Assembly (NCBI GenBank): GCA_964017155.1
Contig: OZ024857.1
Span: forward strand, 4,504,869 to 4,568,868
DNA: 64,000 nt
Direction of reading: 5' to 3'
Origin: Oasisia sp. SBJ-2009
Taxonomy: Eukaryota; Annelida; Polychaeta; Sabellida; Siboglinidae
This document shows, in pieces, positions 30,801 through 42,800 of this stretch (the first letter of the stretch is position 1; every line of letters starts with the position of its first letter). The notes below the pieces were generated by a model, which saw nothing but the letters and a program-made list of their open reading frames with translations, made no database searches and was not told where the DNA came from. Both the position numbers and the translations under genes were made by a program.

Positions 30801-33800
30801 AGCTTCACAGAAGACATCTATGAGACAGCCATGTGTCTAAGATGACATATCTGTGAGACAGCCATGTGTCTAAGATGACATATCTCCATTGAGGTGAGGA
30901 CAGAACTAACCTTACAACACTCAAGATAACAAAATGAAAAATGTTTCGCTAATTGTAAATGAAAGATTTGCTACTTTAATAAAGTAAACTGACTGGGCAT
31001 ATGCACCAATTTCAAGCTACTGCAATCCATGCTGTCTGGGTATAACAGGACATGTCAAAAGTGACTCTGCATCTCCATCAGCATTCACTGTGCCACTCTC
31101 AGTGGTCAAGGCAGGCTGACCAACACAAACATCACTCAGTCACAAAAACAAAAGCAGTTCCATTAGAAAAAACATATTTGTCAATTGAATATGGTGTTTT
31201 AAGGTAAACCAGGCTGGATGCTAGTTGCATGTCCACTGCACATGTTATTTAATGGCACAACTGACCACACAACTAAATAAGCATGTGTCACAACAGTGAC
31301 ACTGCATGGTTGATGATGCTACAGTAAAAGATGCTTTGTTTACTGTTAAGTATAACATAATGGATTAAGCAAATGACAACTTTGACAAAGTGAATTAACT
31401 GGGTACATGCGTAAATGTCTAACTACTGCAATCCCTGCTATATGGCTTAGAACATGTCACTAGTGGTTTATCCTGAATAAAACAGCAGATGGTATGACTA
31501 TTTCTTACTAACCCTGGCATGTCTTGTCAGCAGCCTTGAAGCCATACTTCAGATCACATTTGTCAGATTTGCATTCTGCAGCACCAGCTGCACTCACTGT
31601 ACATTCCGTGCAGTTGCGGGGACAGGCTGAAAACAACAACATGTTTACTCAACAGAAACATATGTAGAAATTGCATTTTTAATATGTAGGATCTTTACAG
31701 CAGCAAGGCTGATTGTCATTTGTTGGTCTGCAATACATACCACCTAATGGCAGAACTGACCTTACAGACAGTATGTGTCACAACAGAGATAATATCTTGT
31801 TCAATATGCCACCGTGAAACGTGAAAGATATATCGCGCATTATGTAATGGTTTGAAAAACTTGTGATGAAATGAAATGTTCATGCACAAATCTCTACTTA
31901 TTACAGTCCATGCAAAATGCACATGGCAAGAACATGTCAAAAGTGGTCCTTGCTTAATAAAACAACAGCTGGTGTGAATCAGCCAGGCATGTCCTGTCAG
32001 CTCTGAGGGCACATTTTGTATCACGTTTGTCAGTTTCACATTCTGTAGCAAGTCCAGCAGTACCTGGTATTCATTTAACAGACTCCCACAGTTGTGAGGG
32101 CAGGCTTGAACACACCAACTGATTGACTCACACAAATAAGAGCAATTCCATTAGAAAATTACATTTGATTATTGCATATCTTTTTAATAAGGATTAAAGA
32201 CAAACCAAGCTGCTTTTCATCTGGATCTAAGGACAGAACTGACCTTTCAAGATGCCACCATGTAAATAGTGCTCTGCTTGTTATAACTATAGCATAATGG
32301 GTAGGAACAGACTGTTTTGATGAATGGAATTGATCTAGTTTATGCACAGATGTCTAGCTAATGCATAACATGCTACATGAATGTGTCTACAGTAGCTATT
32401 CATGAATATAATAACAGCTGGTTTGACTAACCCACACATGTCTTGTCAGCCTTGAGAGCATATCTTGGTTCACACTGGCCAGTGCTGCACTTCGCCTCTC
32501 CACCTGTCACTGTACAAGTCCTGCAGTTGACAGGGCAGGCTGGAAACACAATTCAAAGGAATAAGAGCAGTCCCATTGGAAAACCACACTTAATTATACC
32601 ATTTGTTTATATGGGTGCATTTTATTTCTCAAGAACCATTATGTAAGATATGTATATAGTCCCAAAAGGAATAAAAACCATTCTATATTATGCATAATTA
32701 AAATGTATAGCCATTGCATTAAATATATTCTGATAATTAAAACTGCACTCTTTTGACATAGATTCTCTTTGTAAAACACATTGCTGTCATCCAAGTCTTG
32801 TTTGTGTACATTTGTTCCACTATAAAATCTATAATCACAATAGTTTATTTTCCACATCAAAGTTCACCATTGAAATTATAAATATATATAATAAGACCAC
32901 TAACCAACACATTTTTTGGAGCTACTGTCGTAACCATATTTGGCCTTGCAACTGCCAGAGTCACAAAATCTAGCTCCAGCTACTTGGCATGAAGCACAGT
33001 TCGGGTCACAAGCTACAACACATTTGACACGTGTCTGTTGAGTTCTGTGACATGTCAGTAGAAGTTACTGAAGAATTGTGGGCAGAAATATAACACCAGA
33101 TGTATATTGTAATTACAGCAGCTGCCATATTCCACAGCTGCTCAACTTAAGATATCTGCTGTTACAGTAATACACCCCATGTCCTCCCAGACTTTACACC
33201 CCATGTCATCCCAGACTTTACACCCCATGTCATCCCAGACTTTACACCCCCATGTCATCCCAGACTTTACACCCCATGTCATCCCAGACTTTACACCCCA
33301 TGTCATCCCAGACTTTACACCCCATGTCATCCCAGACTTTACACCCCATGTCCTCCCAGACTTTACTCCCCATGTCATCCCAGACTTTACACCCCATGTC
33401 ATCCCAGACTTTAATTCCCATGTCCTCCCAGACTTTACTCCCCATGTCATCCCAAACTTTACACCCCATGTCCTCCCATACTTTACACCCCATGTCATCC
33501 CATACTTTACTTCCCATGTCATCCCATACTTTACACCCCATGTCCTCCCAAACGTTACTCCCCACTCCTAAAATCCTCCCTGTACTTGACATTGACTGAC
33601 TTGTTCATTTGGACCCCCCATCTCAACTTCTCCAGTGCTTTGATTCACTCACCGTGACATGACTTTCGCTCATCAGTGCCCTGTGCGTAGCCACTCTTAC
33701 ACTGTCCAGCGTCACAGACAGTCTTGTCGGTTGACCACGTACACCTCTTGCAGTTGTCGGGACAGGCTGTCAACACAAACAGAACCTTTTGTCACCAGTC

Positions 33801-36800
33801 AATAGTGTGTTGACATGAGTGAGTCAACGACAGGACACTTACTCCCTGACATGATCAGTGTGACAGTGACTGGTGAAGGAATACAGAGTGACTGGAGAGG
33901 ACAGGGGTGGAGGGGTTGAGGGTGAAGGAGTGACTAGAGAGGACAGGGGAAGAGTGGAGGGGTTGAGGGTGAAGGAGTGACTAGAGAGGACAGGGGAAGA
34001 GTGGAGGGGTTGAGGGTGAAGGAGTGACTAGAGAGGACAGGGGAAGAGTGGAGGGGTTGAGGGTGAAGGAGTGACTAGAGAGGACAGGGGAAGGGTGGAG
34101 GGGTTGAGGGTGAAGGAGTGACTAGAGAGGACAGGGGAAGAGTGGAGGGGTTGAGGGTGAAGGAGTGACTAGAGAGGACAAGGAGTGACTAGAGAGGACA
34201 GGGGAAGGGTGGAGGGGTTGAAGGTGAAGGAGTGACTAGAGGGGACAGGGGAAGAGTGGAGGGGTTGAGGGTGAAGGAGTGACTAGAGAGGACAGGGGAA
34301 GAGTTGAGGGGTTGAGGGTGAAGGAGTGACTAGAGAGGACAGGGGACGAGTGGAGGGGTTGAGGGTGAAGGAGTGACTAGAGAGGACAGGGGAAGAGTGG
34401 AGGGGTTGAGGGTGAAGGAGTGACTAGAGAGGACAGGGGAAGAGTGGAGGGGTTGAGGGTGAAGGAGTGACTAGAGAGGACAGGGGAAGAGTGGAGGGGT
34501 TGAGGGTGAAGGAGTGACTAGAGAGGACAGGGGAAGAGTGGAGGGGTTGAGGGTGAAGGAGTGACTAGAGAGGACAGGGGAAGAGTGGAGGGGTTGAGGG
34601 TGAAGGAGTGACTAGAGAGGACAGGGGAAGAGTGGAGGGGTTGAGGGTGAAGGAGTGACTAGAGGGGACAGGGGAAGAGTGGAGGGGTTGAGGGTGAAGG
34701 AGTGACTAGAGGGGACAGGGGAAGAGTTGAGGGGTTGAGGGTGAAGGAGTGACTAGAGGGGACAGGGGAAGAGTTGAGGGGTTGAGGGTGAAGGAGTGAC
34801 TAGAGGGGACAGGGGAAGAGTGGAGGGGTTGAGGGTGAAGGAGTGACTAGAGGGGACAGGGGAAGAGTGGAGGGGTTGAGGGTGAAGGAGTGACTAGAGG
34901 GGACAGGGGAAGAGTTGAGGGGTTGAGGGTGAAGGAGTGACTAGAGGGGACAGGGGAAGAGTTGAGGGGTTGATGGTGAAGGAGTGACTAGAGGGGACAG
35001 GGGAAGAGTGGAGGGGTTGAGGGTGAAGGAGTGACTAGAGGGGACAGGGGAAGAGTTGAGGGGTTGAGGGTGAAGGAGTGACTAGAGAGGACAGGGGAAG
35101 AGTGGAGGGGTTGAGGGTGAAGGAATGACTAGAGGGGACAGGGGAAGGGTGGAGGGGTTGAGGGTGAAGGAGTGAGTAGAGAGGACAGGGGAAGAGTGGA
35201 GGGGTTGAGGGTGAAGGAGTGAGTAGAGAGGACAGGGGAAGAGTGGAGGGGTTGAGGGTGAAGGAGTGACTAGAGGGGACAGGGGAAGGGTGGAGGGGTT
35301 GAGGGTGAAGGAGTGACTAGAGAGGACAGGGGAAGAGTGGAGGGGTTGAGGGTGAAGGAGTGACTAGAGGGGACAGGGGAAGAGTGGAGGGGTTGAGGGT
35401 GAAGGAGTGACTAGAGGGGACAGGGGAAGAGTGGAGGGGTTGAGGGTGAAGGAGTGACTAGAGGGGACAGGGGAAGAGTGGAGGGGTTGAGAGTGAAGGA
35501 GTGACTAGAGAGGACAGGGGAAGAGTGGAGGGGTTGAGGGTGAAGGAGTGACTAGAGGGGACAGGGGAAGAGTGGAGGGGTTGAGAGTGAAGGAGTGACT
35601 AGAGAGGACAGGGGAAGAGTGGAGGGGTTGAGGGTGAAGGAGTGAGTAGAGAGGACAGGGGAAGAGTGGAGGGGTTGAGGGTGAAGGAGTGAGTAGAGGG
35701 GACAGGGGAAGAGTGGAGGGGTTGAGGGTGAAGGAGTGACTAGAGGGGACAGGGGAAGAGTGGAGGGGTTGAGGGTGAAGGAGTGACTAGAGAGGACAGG
35801 GGAAGAGTGGAGGGGTTGAGGGTGAAGGAGTGAGTAGAGAGGACAGGGGAAGAGTGGAGGGGTTGAGGGTGAAGGAGTGACTAGAGGGGACAGGGGAAGA
35901 GTGGAGGGGTTGAGAGTGAAGGAGTGACTAGAGAGGACAGGGGAAGAGTGGAGGGGTTGAGGGTGAAGGAGTGAGTAGAGAGGACAGGGGAAGAGTGGAG
36001 GGGTTGAGGGTGAAGGAGTGACTAGAGAGGACAGGGGAAGAGTGGAGGGGTTGAGGGTGAAGGAGTGACTAGAGGGGACAGGGGAAGAGTGGAGGGGTTG
36101 AGGGTGAAGGAGTGACTAGAGGGGACAGGGGAAGAGTGGAGGGGTTGAGGGTGAAGGAGTGACTAGAGGGGACAGGGGAAGAGTTGAGGGGTTGAGGGTG
36201 AAGGAGTGACTAGAGGGGACAGGGGAAGAGTTGAGGGGTTGAGGGTGAAGGAGTGACTAGAGGGGACAGGGGAAGAGTGGAGGGGTTGAGGGTGAAGGAG
36301 TGACTAGAGGGGACAGGGGAAGAGTGGAGGGGTTGAGGGTGAAGGAGTGACTAGAGGGGACAGGGGAAGAGTTGAGGGGTTGAGGGTGAAGGAGTGACTA
36401 GAGGGGACAGGGGAAGAGTTGAGGGGTTGATGGTGAAGGAGTGACTAGAGGGGACAGGGGAAGAGTGGAGGGGTTGAGGGTGAAGGAGTGACTAGAGGGG
36501 ACAGGGGAAGAGTTGAGGGGTTGAGGGTGAAGGAGTGACTAGAGAGGACAGGGGAAGAGTGGAGGGGTTGAGGGTGAAGGAGTGACTAGAGAGGACAGGG
36601 GAAGAGTGGAGGGGTTGAGGGTGAAGGAGTGACTAGAGAGGACAGGGGAAGAGTGGAGGGGTTGAGGGTGAAGGAGTGACTAGAGAGGACAGGGGAAGAG
36701 TGGAGGGGTTGAGGGTGAAGGAGTGACTAGAGAGGACAGGGGAAGAGTGGAGGGGTTGAGGGTGAAGGAGTGACTAGAGAGGACAGGGAAGAGTGGAGGG

Positions 36801-39800
36801 GTTGAGAGTGAAGGAGTGACTAGAGGGGACAGGGGAAGAGTGGAGGGGTTGAGGGTGAAGGAGTGACTAGAGAGGACAGGGGAAGAGTGGAGGGGTTGAG
36901 AGTGAAGGAGTGACTAGAGGGGACAGGGGAAGAGTGGAGGGGTTGAGGGTGAAGGAGTGACTAGAGAGGACAGGGGAAGAGTGGAGGGGTTGAGAGTGAA
37001 GGAGTGAGTAGAGAGGACAGGGGAAGAGTGGAGGGGTTGAGGGTGAAGGAGTGACTAGAGGGGACAGGGGAAGAGTGGAGGGGTTGGGGGTGAAGGAGTG
37101 ACTAGAGGGGACAGGGGAAGAGTGAAGGGGTTGATGGTGAAGGAGTGATTAGAGAGGACAGGGGAAGAGTGGAGGGGTTGAGGGTGAAGGAGTGACCAGA
37201 GAGGACATGGGAAGAGTGGAGGGGTTGAGGGTGAAGGAGTGACTAGAGGGGACAGGGGAAGGGTGGAGGGGTTGATGGTGAAAGAGTGAGTAGAGAGGAC
37301 AGGGGAAGAGTGGAGGGGTTGAGGGTGAAGGAGTGACTAGAGGGGACAGGGGAAGAGTGGAGGGGTTGGGGGTGAAGGAGTGACTAGAGGGGACAGGGGA
37401 AGAGTGAAGGGGTTGATGGTGAAGGAGTGATTAGAGAGGACAGGGGAAGAGTGGAGGGGTTGAGGGTGAAGGAGTGACCAGAGAGGACATGGGAAGAGTG
37501 GAGGGGTTGAGGGTGAAGGAGTGACTAGAGGGGACAGGGGAAGGGTGGAGGGGTTGAGGGTGAAGGAGTGACTAGAGGGGACAGGGGAAGGGTGGAGGGG
37601 TTGAGGGTGAAGGAGTGACTAGAGAGGACAGGGGAAGAGTGGAGGGGTTGAGGGTGAAGGAGTGACTAGAGGGGACAGGTGAAGAGTGGAGGGGTTGAGA
37701 GTGAAGGAGTGACTAGAGGGGACAGGGGAAGAGTGGGGGGGTTGAGGGTGAAGGAGTGACTAGAGAGGACAGGGGAAGAGTGGAGGGGTTGAGGGTGAAG
37801 GAATGACTAGAGGGGACAGGGGAAGGGTGGAGGGGTTGAGGGTGAAGGAGTGAGTAGAGAGGACAGGGGAAGAGTGGAGGGGTTGAGGGTGAAGGAGTGA
37901 GTAGAGAGGACAGGGGAAGAGTGGAGGGGTTGAGGGTGAAGGAGTGACTAGAGGGGACAGGGGAAGGGTGGAGGGGTTGAGGGTGAAGGAGTGACTAGAG
38001 AGGACAGGGGAAGAGTGGAGGGGTTGAGGGTGAAGGAGTGACTAGAGGGGACAGGGGAAGAGTGGAGGGGTTGGGGGTGAAGGAGTGACTAGAGGGGACA
38101 GGGGAAGAGTGGAGGGGTTGGGGGTGAAGGAGTGACTAGAGGGGACAGGGGAAGAGTGAAGGGGTTGATGGTGAAGGAGTGATTAGAGAGGACAGGGGAA
38201 GAGTGGAGGGGTTGAGGGTGAAGGAGTGACCAGAGAGGACATGGGAAGAGTGGAGGGGTTGAGGGTGAAGGAGTGAGAAGAGAGGACAGGGGAAGAGTGG
38301 AGGGGTTGAGGGTGAAGGAATGACTAGAGGGGACAGGGGAAGGGTGGAGGGGTTGAGGGTGAAGGAGTGAGTAGAGAGGACAGGGGAAGAGTGGAGGGGT
38401 TGAGGGTGAAGGAGTGAGTAGAGAGGACAGGGGAAGAGTGGAGGGGTTGAGGGTGAAGGAGTGACTAGAGGGGACAGGGGAAGGGTGGATGGGTTGAGGG
38501 TGAAGGAGTGACTAGAGAGGACAGGGGAAGAGTGGAGGGGTTGAGGGTGAAGGAGTGACTAGAGGGGACAGGGGAAGAGTGGAGGGGTTGAGGGTGAAGG
38601 AGTGACTAGAGGGGACAGGGGAAGAGTGGAGGGGTTGAGGGTGAAGGAGTGACTAGAGGGGACAGGGGAAGAGTGGAGGGGTTGAGAGTGAAGGAGTGAC
38701 TAGAGAGGACAGGGGAAGAGTTGAGGGGTTGAGGGTGAAGGAGTGACTAGAGGGGACAGGGGAAGAGTTGAGGGGTTGATGGTGAAGGAGTGACTAGAGG
38801 GGACAGGGGAAGAGTGGAGGGGTTGAGGGTGAAGGAGTGACTAGAGGGGACAGGGGAAGAGTTGAGGGGTTGAGGGTGAAGGAGTGACTAGAGGGGACAG
38901 GGGAAGAGTGGAGGGGTTGAGGGTGAAGGAGTGACTAGAGGGGACAGGGGAAGAGTGGAGGGGTTGAGGGTGAAGGAGTGACTAGAGGGGACAGGGGAAG
39001 AGTTGAGGGGTTGAGGGTGAAGGAGTGACTAGAGGGGACAGGGGAAGAGTTGAGGGGTTGATGGTGAAGGAGTGACTAGAGGGGACAGGGGAAGAGTGGA
39101 GGGGTTGAGGGTGAAGGAGTGACTAGAGGGGACAGGGGAAGAGTTGAGGGGTTGAGGGTGAAGGAGTGACTAGAGAGGACAGGGGAAGAGTGGAGGGGTT
39201 GAGGGTGAAGGAGTGACTAGAGAGGACAGGGGAAGAGTGGAGGGGTTGAGGGTGAAGGAGTGACTAGAGAGGACAGGGGAAGAGTGGAGGGGTTGAGGGT
39301 GAAGGAGTGACTAGAGAGGACAGGGGAAGAGTGGAGGGGTTGAGGGTGAAGGAGTGACTAGAGAGGACAGGGGAAGAGTGGAGGGGTTGAGGGTGAAGGA
39401 GTGACTAGAGAGGACAGGGAAGAGTGGAGGGGTTGAGAGTGAAGGAGTGACTAGAGGGGACAGGGGAAGAGTGGAGGGGTTGAGGGTGAAGGAGTGACTA
39501 GAGAGGACAGGGGAAGAGTGGAGGGGTTGAGAGTGAAGGAGTGACTAGAGGGGACAGGGGAAGAGTGGAGGGGTTGAGGGTGAAGGAGTGACTAGAGAGG
39601 ACAGGGGAAGAGTGGAGGGGTTGAGAGTGAAGGAGTGAGTAGAGAGGACAGGGGAAGAGTGGAGGGGTTGAGGGTGAAGGAGTGACTAGAGGGGACAGGG
39701 GAAGAGTGGAGGGGTTGGGGGTGAAGGAGTGACTAGAGGGGACAGGGGAAGAGTGAAGGGGTTGATGGTGAAGGAGTGATTAGAGAGGACAGGGGAAGAG

Positions 39801-42800
39801 TGGAGGGGTTGAGGGTGAAGGAGTGACCAGAGAGGACATGGGAAGAGTGGAGGGGTTGAGGGTGAAGGAGTGACTAGAGGGGACAGGGGAAGGGTGGAGG
39901 GGTTGATGGTGAAAGAGTGAGTAGAGAGGACAGGGGAAGAGTGGAGGGGTTGAGGGTGAAGGAGTGACTAGAGGGGACAGGGGAAGAGTGGAGGGGTTGG
40001 GGGTGAAGGAGTGACTAGAGGGGACAGGGGAAGAGTGAAGGGGTTGATGGTGAAGGAGTGATTAGAGAGGACAGGGGAAGAGTGGAGGGGTTGAGGGTGA
40101 AGGAGTGACCAGAGAGGACATGGGAAGAGTGGAGGGGTTGAGGGTGAAGGAGTGACTAGAGGGGACAGGGGAAGGGTGGAGGGGTTGAGGGTGAAGGAGT
40201 GACTAGAGGGGACAGGGGAAGGGTGAAGGGGTTGAGGGTGAAGGAGTGACTAGAGAGGACAGGGGAAGAGTGGAGGGGTTGAGGGTGAAGGAGTGACTAG
40301 AGGGGACAGGTGAAGAGTGGAGGGGTTGAGAGTGAAGGAGTGACTAGAGGGGACAGGGGAAGAGTGGGGGGGTTGAGGGTGAAGGAGTGACTAGAGAGGA
40401 CAGGGGAAGAGTGGAGGGGTTGAGGGTGAAGGAATGACTAGAGGGGACAGGGGAAGGGTGGAGGGGTTGAGGGTGAAGGAGTGAGTAGAGAGGACAGGGG
40501 AAGAGTGGAGGGGTTGAGGGTGAAGGAGTGAGTAGAGAGGACAGGGGAAGAGTGGAGGGGTTGAGGGTGAAGGAGTGACTAGAGGGGACAGGGGAAGGGT
40601 GGAGGGGTTGAGGGTGAAGGAGTGACTAGAGAGGACAGGGGAAGAGTGGAGGGGTTGAGGGTGAAGGAGTGACTAGAGGGGACAGGGGAAGAGTGGAGGG
40701 GTTGGGGGTGAAGGAGTGACTAGAGGGGACAGGGGAAGAGTGGAGGGGTTGGGGGTGAAGGAGTGACTAGAGGGGACAGGGGAAGAGTGAAGGGGTTGAT
40801 GGTGAAGGAGTGATTAGAGAGGACAGGGGAAGAGTGGAGGGGTTGAGGGTGAAGGAGTGACCAGAGAGGACATGGGAAGAGTGGAGGGGTTGAGGGTGAA
40901 GGAGTGAGTAGAGAGGACAGGGGAAGAGTGGAGGGGTTGAGGGTGAAGGAATGACTAGAGGGGACAGGGGAAGGGTGGAGGGGTTGAGGGTGAAGGAGTG
41001 AGTAGAGAGGACAGGGGAAGAGTGGAGGGGTTGAGGGTGAAGGAGTGAGTAGAGAGGACAGGGGAAGAGTGGAGGGGTTGAGGGTGAAGGAGTGACTAGA
41101 GGGGACAGGGGAAGGGTGGAGGGGTTGAGGGTGAAGGAGTGACTAGAGAGGACAGGGGAAGAGTGGAGGGGTTGAGGGTGAAGGAGTGACTAGAGGGGAC
41201 AGGGGAAGAGTGGAGGGGTTGAGGGTGAAGGAGTGACTAGAGGGGACAGGGGAAGAGTGGAGGGGTTGAGGGTGAAGGAGTGACTAGAGGGGACAGGGGA
41301 AGAGTGGAGGGGTTGAGAGTGAAGGAGTGACTAGAGAGGACAGGGGAAGAGTGGAGGGGTTGAGGGTGAAGGAGTGACTAGAGGGGACAGGGGAAGAGTG
41401 GAGGGGTTGAGAGTGAAGGAGTGACTAGAGAGGACAGGGGAAGAGTGGAGGGGTTGAGGGTGAAGGAGTGAGTAGAGAGGACAGGGGAAGAGTGGAGGGG
41501 TTGAGGGTGAAGGAGTGAGTAGAGGGGACAGGGGAAGAGTGGAGGGGTTGAGGGTGAAGGAGTGACTAGAGGGGACAGGGGAAGAGTGGAGGGGTTGAGG
41601 GTGAAGGAGTGACTAGAGAGGACAGGGGAAGAGTGGAGGGGTTGAGGGTGAAGGAGTGAGTAGAGAGGACAGGGGAAGAGTGGAGGGGTTGAGGGTGAAG
41701 GAGTGACTAGAGGGGACAGGGGAAGAGTGGAGGGGTTGAGAGTGAAGGAGTGACTAGAGAGGACAGGGGAAGAGTGGAGGGGTTGTGGGTGAAGGAGTGA
41801 GTAGAGAGGACAGGGGAAGAGTGGAGGGGTTGAGGGTGAAGGAGTGAGTAGAGGGGACAGGGGAAGGGTGGAGGGGTTGAGGGTGAAGGAGTGACTAGAG
41901 GGGACAGGGGAAGAGTGGAGGGGTTGAGGGTGAAGGAGTGAGTAGAGAGGACAGGGGAAGAGTGGAGGGGTTGAGGGTGAAGGAGTGAGTAGAGAGGACA
42001 GGGGAAGAGTGGAGGGGTTGAGGGTGAAGGAGTGAGTAGAGAGGACAGGGGAAGAGTGGAGGGGTTGAGGGTGAAGGAGTGACTAGAGGGGACAGGGGAA
42101 GAGTGGAGGGGTTGAGGGTGAAGGAGTGACTAGAGGGGACAGGGGAAGAGTGGAGGGGTTGAGGGTGAAGGAGTGAGTAGAGAGGACAGGGGAAGAGTGG
42201 AGGGGTTGAGGGTGAAGGAGTGAGTAGAGAGGACAGGGGAAGAGTGGAGGGGTTGAGGGTGAAGGAGTGACTAGAGAGGACAGGGGAAGAGTGGAGGGGT
42301 TGAGGGTGAAGGAGTGACTAGAGAGGACAGGGGAAGAGTGGAGGGGTTGAGGGTGAAGGAGTGACTAGAGAGGACAGGGGAAGAGTGGAGGGGTTGAGGG
42401 TGAAGGAGTGACTAGAGGGGACAGGGGAAGAGTGGAGGGGTTGAGGGTGAAGGAGTGAGTAGAGAGGACAGGGGAAGAGTGGAGGGGTTGAGGGTGAAGG
42501 AGTGACTAGAGAGGACAGGGGAAGAGTGGAGGGGTTGAGGGTGAAGGAGTGACTAGAGAGGACAGGGGAAGAGTGGAGGGGTTGAGGGTGAAGGAGTGAC
42601 TAGAGAGGACAGGGGAAGAGTGGAGGGGTTGAGGGTGAAGGAGTGACTAGAGGGGACAGGGGAAGAGTGGAGGGGTTGAGGGTGAAGGAGTGAGTAGAGA
42701 GGACAGGGGAAGAGTGGAGGGGTTGAGGGTGAAGGAGTGACTAGAGGGGACAGGGGAAGGGTGGAGGGGTTGAGGGTGAAGGAGTGACTAGAGGGGACAG

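Noticed and set aside
33142..33599. Four overlapping 115-130 codon frames on both strands
   Set aside because: 24-bp minisatellite; open in several frames at once, no codon bias, no splice or start support.
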